Assembly: GCA_024637055.1 (NCBI GenBank)
Contig: JAGXFZ010000008.1
Span: 1-40,055 of the forward strand
From: Gracilibacter sp.
GTDB taxonomy: Bacteria > Bacillota > Desulfitobacteriia > Desulfitobacteriales > Syntrophobotulaceae
Length of the DNA: 40,055 nt
Direction: 5' to 3'
The notes beneath the pieces are model-generated. The model ran no database searches. It saw only the letters and a program-made list of their open reading frames with translations, and was not told the origin of the DNA. Both the position numbers and the translations under genes were made by a program. Shown piece after piece: positions 1 through 12,349 of this stretch. Each line of letters begins with the position of its first letter. Positions within the stretch are counted from its first letter, which is position 1.

Positions 1-551
1 CCACAACCACATTCCAAGGCTTTTAAGCCGGAACCAGGGATTACGGGTGTATCATCACCTGGGAAATCATAAGCACTTAGTAATTCGCGGACTTCCATCT
101 CTACCAACTCAAGAAGTTCAGCATCATCAACTAAGTCTACTTTGTTAAGCCATACTACAATATGAGGAACGCCAACCTGACGGGCAAGCAGAATATGCTC
201 ACGAGTTTGAGGCATAGGACCATCAGCTGCAGAAACAACCAAGATTGCACCATCCATCTGAGCAGCGCCAGTAATCATGTTTTTAACATAGTCAGCATGA
301 CCAGGGCAGTCAACGTGTGCATAGTGACGGCTAGGGGTCTCATACTCCACATGAGCGGTAGAGATGGTAATACCACGCTCACGCTCTTCAGGAGCTTTGT
401 CGATTTGATCAAATGCTGTAGCTACAGCACCACCAGTTTTAGACAAGCAAGTAGTAATAGCAGCGGTAGTAGTTGTTTTACCATGGTCAACGTGACCGAT
501 AGTTCCCACATTAACGTGTGGTTTGTTTCGTTCAAACTTTTGTTTAGCCAT
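1..551 (-). CDS. tuf: Elongation factor Tu, partial (N-terminal 183 codons)
   Basis: This is the GTPase that delivers aminoacyl-tRNA to the ribosomal A site. Translated from the ATG at 551, it begins [20 protein letters not shown]. It shows the G1 loop GHVDHGKTT, the effector-loop segment ERGITI, the G3 motif DCPGH and the G4 motif NKVD. The reading frame runs off the left edge of the window, so roughly the last half of a ~400-residue protein is missing. The last visible residues (LKALECGCG) match the Cys-rich insertion often found in clostridial EF-Tu. An AAGGAG ribosome binding site lies just upstream. It is the last gene of the rpsL-rpsG-fusA-tuf (str) order, 39 bp after fusA. Identification is secure; only the 3' end is unseen. 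Confidence 0.97.
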   Translation of the reverse strand, partial: MAKQKFERNKPHVNVGTIGHVDHGKTTTTAAITTCLSKTGGAVATAFDQIDKAPEERERGITISTAHVEYETPSRHYAHVDCPGHADYVKNMITGAAQMDGAILVVSAADGPMPQTREHILLARQVGVPHIVVWLNKVDLVDDAELLELVEMEVRELLSAYDFPGDDTPVIPGSGLKALECGC

Positions 552-590
552 TCCAGAATTCACTCCTTAAATAAAGATTACTATTTTTTT

Positions 591-2672
591 TTATTTGAGC
601 CCTTGCCTCTTGGCTACGATGTCCTCGGCAATACTTTTGGGCACTTCTTCATAATGATCAAACTGCATTGTATAGGTTCCCCTACCTTGACTACGTGAAC
701 GTAGTTCAGTAGCATAGCCGAACATTTCAGAAAGAGGTACAAAACCACGAATTATTTGAGCTCCTGAACGGGATTCCATCCCTTCAATACGGCCTCGTCT
801 GGAATTTAAATCTCCTATGACGTCACCCATGTATTCCTCAGGAACTGTAACCTCTACCTTCATAGACGGTTCTAAGATTGCAGGATCAGCTTTTGATGCT
901 GCTGCTTTAAAAGCCATTGAGCCAGCTATCTTGAAGGCCATCTCCGAAGAGTCGACATCATGATAGGAGCCGTCATATACTTTAGCTTTAATATCCAATA
1001 CTGGATAACCAGCAAGTATCCCGTTTTGCAAGGCTTCTTCAATCCCTGCTTGGATGGGAGAGATAAACTCTTTCGGTATCGTCCCTCCAACAATCTTGCT
1101 CTCAAAGACAAATCCAGTTCCTTGTTCAAGGGGTTCAAACTCTACCCAACAGTGACCATATTGTCCTCGGCCACCGGACTGTCTTACAAACTTACCTTCA
1201 GCTTTAACTGCTTTACGGATAGTCTCCCTATATGCAACTTGAGGACGACCGACATCACAGCCCACCTTGAACTCTCTCTGAAGTCTATCAACGATAATCT
1301 CCAAATGAAGTTCTCCCATTCCGGAGATGATAGTCTGTCCTGTCTCATCATCAGTATGCGTTTTAAAAGTTGGATCTTCCTCCGCCAGCTTAGCCAATGA
1401 AGCTCCCAGTTTTTGCTGATCAGCTTTCGTTTTGGGCTCGATTGAGACATGGATAACTGGCTCAGGAAACACCATAGACTCTAGGATAAGCCTCTTCTTT
1501 TCATCACACAGTGAATCTCCTGTGCCTACCTCTTTGATTCCTACAGCTGCAGCGATATCTCCAGCGCTGACTTCATCAACATCCTCACGATGGTTAGCGT
1601 GCATCCTGAGTATTCTACCGATTCTTTCTTTTTTACCCTTAGTAGAGTTATAAATATAAGAACCCGCTTTAAGAGTGCCCGAATATACTCTGAAGAATGT
1701 AAGCTTTCCAACATAAGGGTCTGACATAATCTTAAAAGCCAAAGCTGCAAAAGGATGATCATCTTTAGGAGGACAGATCTCTTCTTCATTAGTATCTGGG
1801 TTTATTCCAGATATCGGAGGAACGTCAAGCGGAGACGGCATATAGTCCACCACTGCATTCAACAAGGGTTGTACCCCTTTGTTCTTGAAAGACGATCCAC
1901 AAATAACAGGTATAAATTGTAATTCTAGTGTTGCTTTACGGATTCCACGTTTGATTTCTTCTTCGGAAAGTTCTGTTCCCTCTAAATATTTCATCATTAG
2001 TTCTTCATCTACTTCGGCGATTGCTTCCAATAGTTTCTCGCGATATTCCTGAGCCTGGGAAAGCATGTCTTCGGGAACTTCCGATGTATCACTTGTTGTG
2101 CCCAAATCATCTGTATAGATAGTTGCTTTCATTGTTACCAGATCAACGATTCCCTTGAAATTATCTTCCATACCAATAGGAAGTTGTAAGGGAATAGGAT
2201 TGGAACCCAAGCGTTCAGCAATCATGGAGACACCACGGAAAAAATCTGCGCCTACTCTATCCATCTTGTTAATATAGGCAATACGAGGAACTCCGTATTT
2301 ATCGGCCTGACGCCATACAGTCTCAGACTGGGGCTCCACACCTCCTACGGAACAGAACACTGCTACCGCACCATCTAGAACACGCAAAGAACGTTCTACC
2401 TCTACTGTGAAATCAACGTGCCCTGGTGTGTCGATAATATTAATATTGTGTTCATTCCACTGGCATGTTGTAGCAGCCGAAGTAATCGTAATACCGCGCT
2501 CCTGTTCCTGAATCATCCAGTCCATAGTAGCAGCACCATCGTGTACTTCACCTAGTTTGTGTACACGTCCGGTATAAAACAATATACGTTCAGTAGTTGT
2601 CGTCTTGCCGGCATCAATATGAGCCATTATACCTATATTCCGAGTCTTCTCCAATTGAAATTGCCTAGCCAC
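591..2672 (-). CDS. fusA: Elongation factor G
   Basis: This translational GTPase catalyses tRNA-mRNA translocation and, with RRF, ribosome recycling. The 693-residue length is normal for EF-G. Visible motifs are G1 AHIDAGKTT (residues 17-25), G3 DTPGH (81-85) and G4 NKMD (135-138). They are followed by the usual domains II to V, including the domain IV segment around GGRGQYGHC. The start is a GTG at 2672 behind AAGG, giving [14 protein letters not shown]. It lies 27 bp downstream of rpsG and 39 bp upstream of tuf, so it is co-transcribed in the str operon. Nothing is odd about the sequence. It is a canonical EF-G, not a TetM-type ribosomal protection protein, judging by the intact domain order and position. 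Confidence 0.98.
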   Translation of the reverse strand: MARQFQLEKTRNIGIMAHIDAGKTTTTERILFYTGRVHKLGEVHDGAATMDWMIQEQERGITITSAATTCQWNEHNINIIDTPGHVDFTVEVERSLRVLDGAVAVFCSVGGVEPQSETVWRQADKYGVPRIAYINKMDRVGADFFRGVSMIAERLGSNPIPLQLPIGMEDNFKGIVDLVTMKATIYTDDLGTTSDTSEVPEDMLSQAQEYREKLLEAIAEVDEELMMKYLEGTELSEEEIKRGIRKATLELQFIPVICGSSFKNKGVQPLLNAVVDYMPSPLDVPPISGINPDTNEEEICPPKDDHPFAALAFKIMSDPYVGKLTFFRVYSGTLKAGSYIYNSTKGKKERIGRILRMHANHREDVDEVSAGDIAAAVGIKEVGTGDSLCDEKKRLILESMVFPEPVIHVSIEPKTKADQQKLGASLAKLAEEDPTFKTHTDDETGQTIISGMGELHLEIIVDRLQREFKVGCDVGRPQVAYRETIRKAVKAEGKFVRQSGGRGQYGHCWVEFEPLEQGTGFVFESKIVGGTIPKEFISPIQAGIEEALQNGILAGYPVLDIKAKVYDGSYHDVDSSEMAFKIAGSMAFKAAASKADPAILEPSMKVEVTVPEEYMGDVIGDLNSRRGRIEGMESRSGAQIIRGFVPLSEMFGYATELRSRSQGRGTYTMQFDHYEEVPKSIAEDIVAKRQGLK

Positions 2673-2699
2673 TTATTATCAGCCTTTCTAAGAAAATCA

Positions 2700-3185
<486 letters not shown>

Positions 3186-3230
3186 CTATCAAAGATTTAT
3201 CATTGAACATTACTACTAAAATAGTCTAGC

Positions 3231-3650
3231 TTATTTTTTCTTAGGTCTCTTCGTACCATACTTGGAACGACCACGGTTTCTGTTCTGAACCCCTGTTGTA
3301 TCCAAAGCACCGCGAACGATGTGATAACGTACACCAGGAAGATCCTTAACACGGCCACCACGTACAAGTACCACTGAGTGTTCTTGGAGGTTATGACCAA
3401 TTCCTGGAATATATGTGGTTATTTCAATCCCATTGGTTAAACGGACACGAGCAACCTTTCTTAGTGCAGAGTTAGGTTTCTTAGGTGTGGTTGTGTAAAC
3501 TCTCGTGCATACCCCTCTTTTCTGAGGAGAACCTCCGGAAGGAAAATCTCTACGTTTTAGAGAGTTATATCCCCACTGCATTGCAGGAGCAGTTGATTTT
3601 TCAATAACCCGTTCTCTTCCTTTACGAATAAGCTGGTGAATTGTCGGCAT
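3231..3650 (-). CDS. rpsL: 30S ribosomal protein S12
   Basis: S12 sits at the decoding centre and controls translational accuracy. The 139-residue length matches the Gram-positive form, which carries a short insertion (here around [15 protein letters not shown]) absent from the 124-residue E. coli protein. The accuracy loops [11 protein letters not shown] and [13 protein letters not shown] keep the lysines at which streptomycin-resistance substitutions usually occur, so the sequence is of the susceptible type. The ATG at 3650 follows AAAGGAGGTG. It lies between the L7Ae-like gene and rpsG. Confidence 0.98.
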   Translation of the reverse strand: MPTIHQLIRKGRERVIEKSTAPAMQWGYNSLKRRDFPSGGSPQKRGVCTRVYTTTPKKPNSALRKVARVRLTNGIEITTYIPGIGHNLQEHSVVLVRGGRVKDLPGVRYHIVRGALDTTGVQNRNRGRSKYGTKRPKKK

Positions 3651-3693
3651 AGCTGCACCTCCTTTCTCAAAAACAATATATAGTATCTCTGAC

Positions 3694-3945
3694 TCACTTT
3701 TCCAAAACTGCTACTACAGCAGCACCTACTTTAATACCGTAGGCTTTACCTAATTCAGTCATACTCGGTACTTCCTTGAGCTGGATGTGTTTGCTTTGGC
3801 ACATCTCCATAATCGGTTTTAAGAGCCGATTATCAGCATCCTTGGCTATATAAACACGCCATACATGACCTTTTTCCAGAGCACGACGTGTTTGTTTTAG
3901 CCCGATAACTACATTCTGGGCTTTTTCAAAAGAATCATCAAGCAT
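3694..3945 (-). CDS. L7Ae-family ribosomal-type protein (YbxF-like)
   Basis: This 83-residue protein belongs to the L7Ae/L30e/S12e/Gadd45 RNA-binding family. Members bind kink-turn RNA; the Bacillus YbxF homologue is encoded at the same place, just before rpsL. The core [16 protein letters not shown] is followed by the conserved segment [21 protein letters not shown], typical of the family. The annotated ATG at 3945 lies 13 bases after GGGGAGG, which is long. An in-frame CTG immediately upstream would have better spacing, so the start is uncertain by one codon. It is the first gene downstream of the str-operon promoter that follows rpoC. Whether it is a stable ribosomal component in this organism cannot be told from sequence. 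Confidence 0.9.
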   Translation of the reverse strand: MLDDSFEKAQNVVIGLKQTRRALEKGHVWRVYIAKDADNRLLKPIMEMCQSKHIQLKEVPSMTELGKAYGIKVGAAVVAVLEK

Positions 3946-3986
3946 CAGATAATGCTTTCCTCCCCTACTCGTAATGAGACTATATT

Positions 3987-4015
3987 ATTTTAGCAGTACC
4001 CTTTTTCTATGTCAA
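3987..4015 (-). promoter_or_regulatory. Sigma-A promoter for the L7Ae-rpsL-rpsG-fusA-tuf operon
   Basis: On the minus strand TTGACA (4010-4015) is followed after exactly 17 bases by TAAAAT (3987-3992). It lies in the 80-bp gap just after the rpoC stop codon and about 40 bp ahead of the L7Ae-like start. It would let the str operon be transcribed independently of rpoBC read-through. No strong terminator was seen between rpoC and this site. Confidence 0.75.
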
Positions 4016-4025
4016 GAACTGTCTT

Positions 4026-7000
4026 CTAGACGTTCGGAACTTCATCAGAAACTTTGATGTTTCTATATCTTGACATCCCGGTACCTGCAGGGATAAGTTT
4101 TCCTATGATAACATTTTCCTTGAGACCGATAAGCGGATCTACTTTTCCTTTAATGGCGGCTTCTGTCAATACCCTTGTTGTCTCCTGGAAGGAAGCCGCT
4201 GATAGGAAGGAATCCGTAGCCAGAGAAGCTTTAGTTATTCCTAACAGGACAGCTCTTGCTACTGCAGGTTCTCCACCTTCTTGGAGGACTTTTTCATTCT
4301 CCTCGTTAAACTCGAAGATATCAACTAAACTTCCAGGCAAGAGATGGGCATCTCCAGCTTCTTCCACCTTAACTTTTCTTAACATCTGTCTTACCATAAC
4401 CTCGATATGCTTATCATTGATATCAACCCCTTGAAGACGATACACTCTTTGTACCTCTCTGAGCAGGTAAACCTGAACACCAGTGGGGCCTTTTATCTTA
4501 AGTGTATCATGAGGATTGATGCTTCCCTCGGTCAATTCATCTCCAGGTGTTATGCTCTCACCATCCTTAACTTTCAAACGAGAGCCATAAGGAATGGTAT
4601 ACAATTCATGTTGGCCATTTTCATCCATCACCTCTAACTCTCGACGTCCTTTGACCTCTCGAATTGTGACGGTACCAGAGTTTTCAGAAATAATCGCCTG
4701 ACCCTTCGGTTTCCTAGCCTCGAATAATTCTTCTACCCTTGGTAGACCTTGAGTTATATCATCTCCAGCTACTCCTCCTGTATGGAAGGTACGCATGGTT
4801 AACTGTGTGCCAGGTTCGCCAATAGATTGAGCAGCAATGATACCTACCGCTTCACCTATTTCCACCAAACGTCCTGTTGCTAAATTACGCCCATAACATT
4901 TTTTGCATTCGCCATAACGTGTCTTACAGGTTAGCACAGAACGTATCTCTACCTTATCGTAATTCTCAACAATAGCCTTAGCCTGTTCCTCACTAATCTC
5001 ATCCTCTGTTGAGGCCAGTAATTCTCCCGTTTCAGGATGGGCAAGATCCTTAGCTAAGTAACGTCCTACAAGACGTTCTTCCAATTTCTCGATCATCTCT
5101 GTGCCTTCTTTGATATCTTCAACTAATATACCTGCATCAGTGGAGCAGTCGTCATCACGAACGATAACATCCTGAGATACGTCAACAAGTCTACGGGTAA
5201 GATATCCTGAATCGGCGGTTCTAAGAGCAGTATCAGCCAGACCTTTACGAGCACCGTGAGAGGAAATGAAATATTCCAGAACGGTAAGTCCTTCACGGAA
5301 ATTGGCTTTAATAGGAAGCTCAATCGTTCTTCCTGAAGGGTCGGCCATTAATCCACGCATACCTGCTAATTGACGGAGCTGCTGAACGTTACCACGCGCT
5401 CCAGAGTTAGCCATCATAAATACAGGGTTAAATTTATCGAGAGATTCCATCAACGCTTTGGTTACTGCTTCGTTAGCTTTAGTCCATATTTCGATAACCA
5501 GCGTCTTACGTTCTTCATCCGTGATAAGTCCACGACGATATTGTTGTTCTGTCTTCGTAACAGCAATATCTGCCTCAGCAAGAATCTTTTTCTTAACCTT
5601 AGGAACTTGGATATCACCGATACCAACTGTTAACCCAGCATGGGTTGCATATTTAAACCCTAGGCTTTTGAGGCCATCTAGAAGTTTTGCTGTGTTATCA
5701 TATCCACTAAGCCTGTAAGCTATCCCTACTATTCTATCCAATGCTTTTTTATTGACCATTTCATTAATGTAACCTACTTCAGGTGGTATGACACTATTAA
5801 AGATAAGTCTGCCCGCAGTAGTTTGTAGCCTTTGTCCGTCTAAACGTACGTAAATCAAAGCCTGTAAATGAATATTTTTTGTATCATAAGCTAAGATAAC
5901 TTCACTCGTATCCTTAAATATCTTACCTTCACCCAAAGCTCCTGGTTTTTCCATAGTTAAATAGTAACAACCTAAAACCATATCCTTCGTGGGTGAAGCT
6001 ACGGGGCGACCGTCTTTAGGATTAAGGATATTATGAGAAGATAACATCAGCAACCTAGCTTCAGCCTGGGCCTCAGCTGATAAGGGAACGTGCACAGCCA
6101 TTTGGTCACCATCAAAGTCTGCATTGTAAGCAGTACAAACCAAAGGATGGATCTGTAAAGCACGTCCTTCTACCAGAACAGGTTCAAAGGCTTGAATACC
6201 AAGACGATGCAAGGTAGGTGCACGGTTCAACATCACAGGATGTTCAGCAATAACCTTCTCCAGTACATCCCATACTTCTGGACGTACTCTCTCTACCATC
6301 CGCTTAGCACTCTTAATGTTATGAGCATAGCCCTCATTAACAAGGTTTTTCATGACGAATGGCTTGAAGAGTTCAAGTGCCATCTCTTTAGGTAAACCAC
6401 ACTGACTCAATTTAAGGTTAGGACCAACAACAATAACCGAACGACCTGAGTAGTCAACACGTTTACCTAACAGGTTCTGACGGAACCTTCCCTGCTTCCC
6501 TTTGAGCATATCACTCAATGACTTAAGAGGTCGGTTTCCTGGACCAGTTACGGGGCGTCCACGTCGTCCGTTGTCTATAAGAGCATCAACTGCTTCTTGA
6601 AGCATTCTCTTTTCATTACGGACAATAATATCTGGTGCACCAAGATCTAGGAGTTTCTTCAGACGGTTATTTCTATTAATAACACGACGATAAAGATCAT
6701 TGAGGTCAGAAGTAGCAAATCTTCCTCCATCTAGCTGGACCATAGGACGAAGCTCTGGTGGGATTACAGGGACAGCATTTAAAATCATCCATTCAGGTTG
6801 ATTGCCTGACTTCTTAAATGCTTCAGCTACTTCCAGTCTTCGTATCGCCCTAATTTTGCGTTGACCGGATACTTCTTTGAGTTCTGTGCGTAGTTCATCG
6901 TTAAGCTTATCTAGGTCTATTTCTCTGAGTAGCTGCCAGATGGCTTCAGCTCCCATTTCAGCTTTGAAACCATTGCCGTATTTTTCTCTGGCTTCCCTAA

Positions 7001-7463
7001 ATTCAGTTTCTGTGAGTAATTGTTTTTTCATTAAGGAAGTCTCGCCCGGATCTATTACGATATATGCGACGAAATATAGTACTTTCTCTAGGGAACGTGG
7101 GGACATATCCATGAGCAGTCCCATCCGACTAGGTATACCTTTAAAGTACCAGATATGAGAAACCGGTGCCGCTAATTCTATATTACCCATTCTTTCCCTA
7201 CGGACCTTCGATCTTGTAACTTCGACTCCACAGCGGTCACAAACTATACCTTTATAGCGAACCCTCTTATACTTGCCACAATGACATTCCCAGTCACGGG
7301 TGGGCCCAAATATCTTTTCACAGAAAAGGCCTTCTCTCTCGGGCTTCAATGTGCGGTAATTAATGGTTTCAGGTTTTTTTACTTCGCCATAAGACCACTT
7401 GCGAATCATCTCCGGAGAAGCTAACCCTATACGCATTCTCTCAAAATTAGTTACATCAAGCAC
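4026..7463 (-). CDS. rpoC: DNA-directed RNA polymerase subunit beta'
   Basis: This is the largest catalytic subunit of RNA polymerase. The metal-binding active-site motif NADFDGD is at about residues 447-453. The N-terminal zinc site (ECHCGKYKR then CDRCGVE) has Cys at about 60, 62, 75 and 78. A second Cys cluster ([15 protein letters not shown]) is in the C-terminal half, and the trigger-loop region around TMRTFHTGG is intact. I place the start at a GTG at 7463 ([13 protein letters not shown]): AAGGGAG lies eight bases before it, whereas the next in-frame start upstream overlaps that ribosome binding site. The resulting 1145 residues fit a clostridial beta' without large lineage inserts. It begins 33 bp after rpoB stops. 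Confidence 0.97.
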   Translation of the reverse strand: MLDVTNFERMRIGLASPEMIRKWSYGEVKKPETINYRTLKPEREGLFCEKIFGPTRDWECHCGKYKRVRYKGIVCDRCGVEVTRSKVRRERMGNIELAAPVSHIWYFKGIPSRMGLLMDMSPRSLEKVLYFVAYIVIDPGETSLMKKQLLTETEFREAREKYGNGFKAEMGAEAIWQLLREIDLDKLNDELRTELKEVSGQRKIRAIRRLEVAEAFKKSGNQPEWMILNAVPVIPPELRPMVQLDGGRFATSDLNDLYRRVINRNNRLKKLLDLGAPDIIVRNEKRMLQEAVDALIDNGRRGRPVTGPGNRPLKSLSDMLKGKQGRFRQNLLGKRVDYSGRSVIVVGPNLKLSQCGLPKEMALELFKPFVMKNLVNEGYAHNIKSAKRMVERVRPEVWDVLEKVIAEHPVMLNRAPTLHRLGIQAFEPVLVEGRALQIHPLVCTAYNADFDGDQMAVHVPLSAEAQAEARLLMLSSHNILNPKDGRPVASPTKDMVLGCYYLTMEKPGALGEGKIFKDTSEVILAYDTKNIHLQALIYVRLDGQRLQTTAGRLIFNSVIPPEVGYINEMVNKKALDRIVGIAYRLSGYDNTAKLLDGLKSLGFKYATHAGLTVGIGDIQVPKVKKKILAEADIAVTKTEQQYRRGLITDEERKTLVIEIWTKANEAVTKALMESLDKFNPVFMMANSGARGNVQQLRQLAGMRGLMADPSGRTIELPIKANFREGLTVLEYFISSHGARKGLADTALRTADSGYLTRRLVDVSQDVIVRDDDCSTDAGILVEDIKEGTEMIEKLEERLVGRYLAKDLAHPETGELLASTEDEISEEQAKAIVENYDKVEIRSVLTCKTRYGECKKCYGRNLATGRLVEIGEAVGIIAAQSIGEPGTQLTMRTFHTGGVAGDDITQGLPRVEELFEARKPKGQAIISENSGTVTIREVKGRRELEVMDENGQHELYTIPYGSRLKVKDGESITPGDELTEGSINPHDTLKIKGPTGVQVYLLREVQRVYRLQGVDINDKHIEVMVRQMLRKVKVEEAGDAHLLPGSLVDIFEFNEENEKVLQEGGEPAVARAVLLGITKASLATDSFLSAASFQETTRVLTEAAIKGKVDPLIGLKENVIIGKLIPAGTGMSRYRNIKVSDEVPNV

Positions 7464-7496
7464 GGTATTATCTCCCTTCACTGTTAGAGTTATATA

Positions 7497-10400
7497 TTAC
7501 GCTTCTCCCTTTTCTTCATAGTCTGGTACTGAATCATCAAGTGAGTCGTCATCTATATCATCCTCTTGACTTACTTCCTCTTCATCTGCTTCTATATCCT
7601 CGACATTTATATATCCTAGCTGTTCCGTGTCAATTTCTTCCACTATTGCCGGAAACGGTTCATCCATTCCCAGCTCATGAGCTACTTCGGTGACATCTTC
7701 ATCAATTTCCTTGATTTCAACTTCGTCATCCTCCTCAGAAAGAACCGACACATCAAGGCCCAAACTTTGTAGTTCTTTAATCAGCACTTTGAAGGATTCA
7801 GGCACTCCTGGTTCAGGTATGTTCTCACCCTTCACGATTGCCTCATAAGTTTTGACACGTCCTACTACATCATCAGATTTGACTGTCAATATCTCTTGCA
7901 AGGTATAAGCTGCACCATAAGCTTCAAGAGCCCAAACTTCCATCTCTCCGAATCTTTGACCTCCGAACTGCGCCTTACCCCCTAGAGGTTGCTGTGTAAC
8001 CAGCGAATACGGGCCAGTTGAACGAGCATGAATCTTATCATCGACTAAGTGATGGAGTTTAAGCATATACATGTAACCTACTGTAACTTCATTATCAAAA
8101 GGCACGCCTGTACGCCCATCAAAAAGAACTGATTTGCCGCTTTCAGGCAGTTTGGCCTTTCTCAGAGTCTCGAATACATCTTCTTCTCTCGCACCATCGA
8201 ATACTGGGGTAGCAATATACAATCCCAGAGCCTTAGCAGCCCAGCCCAAGTGAGTTTCCAATACCTGACCGATATTCATACGAGAAGGAACGCCTAGAGG
8301 ATTGAGTACTATTTCGATAGGAGTCCCATCAGGCATAAACGGCATGTCTTCCTGTCGCATGATTCTGGAGATAACACCTTTGTTCCCGTGTCTTCCTGCC
8401 ATCTTATCCCCTACAGATATTTTACGTTTCTGTGCAATATATACACGGACGAGTTGGTTGACTCCAGGGGCTAGTTCGTCGCCGTTTTCCCTCTTAAAGA
8501 CTTTGACATCGACTACTTTACCGGCCTCTCCATGGGGCACTCTTAACGATGTATCCCTCACTTCCCGAGCTTTTTCACCGAAGATAGCTCTGAGCAATCG
8601 CTCTTCAGCTGTCAGTTCCGTTTCACCTTTAGGTGTCACTTTACCGACTAAGATATCTCCAGGACGCACTTCGGCACCGATTCGGATTATCCCGCGTTCG
8701 TCAAGGTCTTTTAGAACATCCTCTCCGACATTCGGAATATCTCTGGTAATCTCTTCTGGACCAAGCTTAGTATCGCGAGCATCTGCTTCGTACTCTTCTA
8801 TATGAATCGATGTGAAATAATCTTCTTTGACAAGTTTCTCACTTATTAGAATAGCATCCTCATAGTTATATCCTTCCCAAGGCATGAATGCTACTAGGAT
8901 ATTACGCCCTAAGGCCAGTTCGCCATTATCAGTAGACGGGCCATCTGCAATTACCTCACCAGCTTCTACCCTCTGTCCTTTCATCACAATAGGACGTTGG
9001 TTAATACAGGTACCTTGGTTACTGCGCGTATATTTTAACATCTTATGCTTAGATGTTGTGGCATCATCATTTTGAATTATTATATCATCAGAGGTAACCC
9101 TGGCGACAGTCCCTGCTTTTGGGGATAGAATACATACTCCAGAATCAACAGCAGCTTTATATTCCATTCCCGTCCCAATATAAGGAGCATCTGCCCTTAG
9201 CAGTGGAACAGCCTGGCGCTGCATGTTGGCTCCCATCAGAGCACGGTTCGCATCATCATGCTCAAGGAATGGTATCAAAGCGGTAGCTATGGAAACCATC
9301 TGTTTGGGAGAAACATCCATGTAGTCAATTCTCACTGGTGGAACAAGAACAAAGTCTTCTCCATGACGGGCTTCTATTTTATCACTAAGGAACTGTCCGC
9401 TATCAGAAACTACAGCATTAGCTTGAGCGACGGTATATTTTTCCTCTTCATCTGCAGTAAGATAATGGATTTCATCTGTCACTGTCCCATCCTTAACCTT
9501 TCGATAAGGCGCTTCAATAAACCCATACTCATTAATTCTACCGAATGTGCTCAGAGAACCAATCAATCCGATATTAGGACCTTCAGGAGTCTCGATAGGA
9601 CACATCCGCCCATAGTGAGAATGATGAACATCGCGGACTTCAAAGCCTGCTCTCTCCCTGCTTAGTCCTCCTGGACCTAAAGCACTTAGGCGTCTCTTAT
9701 GAGTAAGCTCAGCTAGCGGATTAGTCTGGTCCATAAACTGTGATAACTGACTGCTTCCGAAGAATTCTTTAATAGCAGCAACTACAGGACGTATATTAAT
9801 AAGAACTTGGGGGGTAATCCCCTCAACATCCTGAATAGTCATACGCTCCCGAACAACTCTCTCCATACGAGACAAACCAATTCTGAACTGATTCTGAAGG
9901 AGTTCACCAACAGAACGCAGACGTCGATTGCCAAGATGATCGATATCGTCAACATTTCCTTCTTCTTTTATAATCTTTAACAAGCGGGCTATGGAAGCTA
10001 TTATGTCTTCTCTGGTTAGATTACGAATATTACCAGCAACATCAAGAGATAGCTTTCTGTTAAGCTTATAACGCCCTACTTTAGCCAGGTCATATCGTCT
10101 AGGATCAAAAAATAATGACTCTAGGAGTGCTCGTGCACTCTCTACCGTGGGAGGTTCGCCCGGACGAAGTCTTTTATATATCTCGACCAAAGCTTCTTCT
10201 GTAGATTCCGTATTATCTTTTTCTAATGTAATCCTTATATTTTCGTTATCTTCGAATGTTTCCAGAATTCGACCATTCGTAGAATAACCAAGTGCCCTGA
10301 CGAGTACTGTGGCGGGTAGCTTTCGAGTCCTATCAACTCTGACAAATATATTATCATTGATATCCGTTTCGAACTCTAACCATGCTCCCCTATTTGGAAT

Positions 10401-10880
10401 AATAGTAGCGCCATATAATCTTTTACCACTGGCATCGATATTTTCGTTATAATAGACGCCAGGGGAACGTACTAACTGACTGACAATAACTCGCTCTGCT
10501 CCATTAATAATAAAAGTACCTTTATCGGTCATGATAGGAAAATCTCCCATGAACACTTCCTGTTCCTTGACCTCTCCGGTTTCTTTATTAATGAGTCGAA
10601 CTTTCACTCTTAAGGGTGCTGCGAAAGTAACATCACGTTCTTTACATTCTTCTACTTCATATTTAGCATCACCAAGACTGTAATCTATGAATTCCAATAC
10701 TAAATTACCAGTGAAATCCTGAATAGGAGAGATATCGCGAAACATTTCGCGCAACCCCTCTTCTAGAAACCATTTGTAGGAATTTTGTTGAATCTCAATT
10801 AAATTGGGCATTTCAAGAACTTCACGTAACCTAGCGTAACTCCAGCGTTCCCGAGTACCAACTTTAATAGGATAAACCAT
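7497..10880 (-). CDS. rpoB: DNA-directed RNA polymerase subunit beta
   Basis: This is the second catalytic subunit of RNA polymerase. The rifampicin-binding cluster ([20 protein letters not shown], then [11 protein letters not shown]) carries the usual susceptible residues. The C-terminal core [20 protein letters not shown] is intact. The last ~85 residues form an acidic tail rich in Asp and Glu, as in other Firmicutes beta subunits. The start is taken as the ATG at 10880 ([13 protein letters not shown]), eight bases after GGAAGGG; an in-frame GTG three codons upstream overlaps that site. It is preceded by a ~470-bp leader with its own signals and followed by rpoC. Confidence 0.98.
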   Translation of the reverse strand: MVYPIKVGTRERWSYARLREVLEMPNLIEIQQNSYKWFLEEGLREMFRDISPIQDFTGNLVLEFIDYSLGDAKYEVEECKERDVTFAAPLRVKVRLINKETGEVKEQEVFMGDFPIMTDKGTFIINGAERVIVSQLVRSPGVYYNENIDASGKRLYGATIIPNRGAWLEFETDINDNIFVRVDRTRKLPATVLVRALGYSTNGRILETFEDNENIRITLEKDNTESTEEALVEIYKRLRPGEPPTVESARALLESLFFDPRRYDLAKVGRYKLNRKLSLDVAGNIRNLTREDIIASIARLLKIIKEEGNVDDIDHLGNRRLRSVGELLQNQFRIGLSRMERVVRERMTIQDVEGITPQVLINIRPVVAAIKEFFGSSQLSQFMDQTNPLAELTHKRRLSALGPGGLSRERAGFEVRDVHHSHYGRMCPIETPEGPNIGLIGSLSTFGRINEYGFIEAPYRKVKDGTVTDEIHYLTADEEEKYTVAQANAVVSDSGQFLSDKIEARHGEDFVLVPPVRIDYMDVSPKQMVSIATALIPFLEHDDANRALMGANMQRQAVPLLRADAPYIGTGMEYKAAVDSGVCILSPKAGTVARVTSDDIIIQNDDATTSKHKMLKYTRSNQGTCINQRPIVMKGQRVEAGEVIADGPSTDNGELALGRNILVAFMPWEGYNYEDAILISEKLVKEDYFTSIHIEEYEADARDTKLGPEEITRDIPNVGEDVLKDLDERGIIRIGAEVRPGDILVGKVTPKGETELTAEERLLRAIFGEKAREVRDTSLRVPHGEAGKVVDVKVFKRENGDELAPGVNQLVRVYIAQKRKISVGDKMAGRHGNKGVISRIMRQEDMPFMPDGTPIEIVLNPLGVPSRMNIGQVLETHLGWAAKALGLYIATPVFDGAREEDVFETLRKAKLPESGKSVLFDGRTGVPFDNEVTVGYMYMLKLHHLVDDKIHARSTGPYSLVTQQPLGGKAQFGGQRFGEMEVWALEAYGAAYTLQEILTVKSDDVVGRVKTYEAIVKGENIPEPGVPESFKVLIKELQSLGLDVSVLSEEDDEVEIKEIDEDVTEVAHELGMDEPFPAIVEEIDTEQLGYINVEDIEADEEEVSQEDDIDDDSLDDSVPDYEEKGEA

Positions 10881-11061
10881 GCGCTTCACCCTTCCAGATA
10901 ATTTGTCTACTTAAGAATAAGTTATTATAATAAAATCCAAATTACATTCAGTAATATGTAATAATAAAAAGCTACGTTTAGTAAGTAATAAAGATATACT
11001 GCCATTATTATGCACTTGGATTAATAAAAATAAAATAGTATAATTAGTGTTAGGAAATAGG

Positions 11062-11110
11062 AGCCTTGTTTAAACAACCAAAAGCAAGGCTTTTCAAAAA
11101 AACCTCGCTT
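11062..11110 (-). promoter_or_regulatory. Possible attenuator with two mutually exclusive hairpins in the rpoB leader
   Basis: Read on the minus strand, AAGCGAGG (11103-11110) can pair with CCTTGCTT (11082-11089), which runs into a short T-rich stretch. The same CCTTG can instead form the stem AGCCTTG (11085-11091) with CAAGGCT (11062-11068). The two helices share bases, so only one can form at a time. This is the layout expected of an attenuator or terminator/antiterminator switch, but no effector or protein-binding site is recognised. The rest of the 10881-11349 gap is AT-rich and holds a candidate promoter and the rplL-distal terminator. Confidence 0.4.
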
Positions 11111-11158
11111 CTTTTCGTTTGTGTAGATACCTCAAAAGAGATTCCTTACAACCACACT

Positions 11159-11187
11159 ATTATCTCCCAACTATTGGTTTGCATCAA
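11159..11187 (-). promoter_or_regulatory. Candidate sigma-A promoter for rpoBC
   Basis: On the minus strand TTGATG (11182-11187) and GATAAT (11159-11164) are separated by 17 bases. The position is downstream of the terminator that follows rplL and upstream of the alternative hairpins in the rpoB leader. Both hexamers deviate from consensus, so this is a moderate call. Confidence 0.45.
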
Positions 11188-11276
11188 ACAAAAGTTTGAG
11201 TGAACAGTTATTAATCTTAACAAGCAATTACTTATTTGTCAAGAAAAAGGTCCCTAAATATTATATTATTAGATAA

Positions 11277-11310
11277 AATAATACCTGCTTGTTAATAAGC
11301 AGGTATTATT
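11277..11310 (-). terminator. Terminator or attenuator between rplL and rpoB
   Basis: A perfect 14-bp inverted repeat (AATAATACCTGCTT / AAGCAGGTATTATT) has a six-base loop. On the minus strand the stem is followed by TTATCTAATAATATAA, which is T-rich but not a clean U-tract, so partial termination is likely. Partial termination here would fit the lower need for beta and beta' than for L7/L12. Confidence 0.65.
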
Positions 11311-11349
11311 TGTTCTAATTCGTTAAACTTATTGGATATCTGATACTAA

Positions 11350-11724
11350 TTACTTAACTTCAACACCGGCACCAGCTTCTTCGAGCTTAGCTTTGAGTGC
11401 ATCTGCATCTTCTTTGGAAATCTTCTCTTTAACAGCTTTAGGTGCATTATCAACTAATTCTTTAGCTTCTTTGAGTCCGAGACCAGTTATTTCACGAACT
11501 ACCTTGATAACATTGATCTTAGCAGCGCCCGCGTTATTCAAAATAACGTCGAACTCAGTCTGCTCTTCAACAACAGGAGCAGCAGCTCCAGCAGCAGGTG
11601 CAGCAGCGGCAGCAGGTGCTGCTGCGCTCACACCAAATTCTTCTTCGAAAGCTTTAACGAGCTCAGAGAGCTCAAGTACGGTCATACCTTTGATGACTTC
11701 TAGAATTTCTGCAGTTTTAGACAT
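11350..11724 (-). CDS. rplL: 50S ribosomal protein L7/L12
   Basis: L7/L12 forms the multimeric ribosomal stalk that recruits translation factors. The 124-residue protein has an N-terminal dimerisation domain ([25 protein letters not shown]), an Ala/Pro-rich hinge, and the C-terminal factor-binding domain with [15 protein letters not shown]. The start is the ATG at 11724 ([10 protein letters not shown]), which has AAGGAGG at proper spacing. The longer frame from 11751 begins before that ribosome binding site and is rejected. It follows rplJ by about 70 bp, as in the standard rplJL pair. Confidence 0.98.
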   Translation of the reverse strand: MSKTAEILEVIKGMTVLELSELVKAFEEEFGVSAAAPAAAAAPAAGAAAPVVEEQTEFDVILNNAGAAKINVIKVVREITGLGLKEAKELVDNAPKAVKEKISKEDADALKAKLEEAGAGVEVK

Positions 11725-11797
11725 TTTTATATATCCTCCTTGAATTTTCATAATTATTATTTTTTATTTTTTGATTCTCTAGAATCTCGAATCTCGA

Positions 11798-12322
11798 TTA
11801 GGCTTGCGTTTCCTTCAGCTTTCGAACCTCTTCGAGAGCGTAACCCATTTTGAGAATAGGGCCCTGAAGGACGTTGACCATTCCCTGGATAGGAGCCTGC
11901 AGACCGGCGGCCACCTGAGAAAGAAGAACCTCTCTGGATGGAAGCTCTGCAAGATTCTTAATCATTTCCGGTCCTATTACTCTTCCTTCTACTATCCCAG
12001 CTTTAATCTTCAAGCTCTTATTCTTCTTGCTAAATTCCATCAATATCTTAGCAGGAGCAACAGGGTCGGGCGAGAAAGCTACAGCAGTCGGACCTTTTAG
12101 GACTGATTCAAGTCCTTCCAGCCCCATCTCATCAGCGGCTCTACGAACCATCGTATTCTTGAGTACCCTGTACTCTATTCCAGCTTGACGTAACTCAACT
12201 CTTAAATTAGTATCTTGAGAAACAGTCAAACCTCTATAGTCAGCAATAATAATCCCAGTGGAACCTTCCATCTTCTGTCTAATATCATCTACTACTTTTT
12301 GTTTCTCTTCAAAATTCGGCAT
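11798..12322 (-). CDS. rplJ: 50S ribosomal protein L10
   Basis: L10 anchors the L7/L12 stalk on 23S rRNA. The start is the ATG at 12322 (MPNFEEKQKVVDDIRQKM), with GGAGGGAGGTG directly upstream; the longer frame starts inside that site. The 174-residue protein has the conserved RNA-binding N-terminal half (IADYRGLTV, YRVLKNTMVRRAA) and the long C-terminal helix that carries L12 dimers. It is preceded by a recognisable L10 leader RNA, so autoregulation by the L10-L12 complex is expected. Confidence 0.98.
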   Translation of the reverse strand: MPNFEEKQKVVDDIRQKMEGSTGIIIADYRGLTVSQDTNLRVELRQAGIEYRVLKNTMVRRAADEMGLEGLESVLKGPTAVAFSPDPVAPAKILMEFSKKNKSLKIKAGIVEGRVIGPEMIKNLAELPSREVLLSQVAAGLQAPIQGMVNVLQGPILKMGYALEEVRKLKETQA

Positions 12323-12349
12323 AAATGCACCTCCCTCCAATGTGTCGAT

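Noticed and set aside
162-698. A long plus-strand frame across tuf and the end of fusA
   Set aside because: It lies antisense to two certain genes and crosses their boundary; no family resemblance.
11393-11743. A 116-codon plus-strand frame opposite rplL
   Set aside because: It is the antisense shadow of the Ala-rich hinge of L7/L12; there is no independent start signal.
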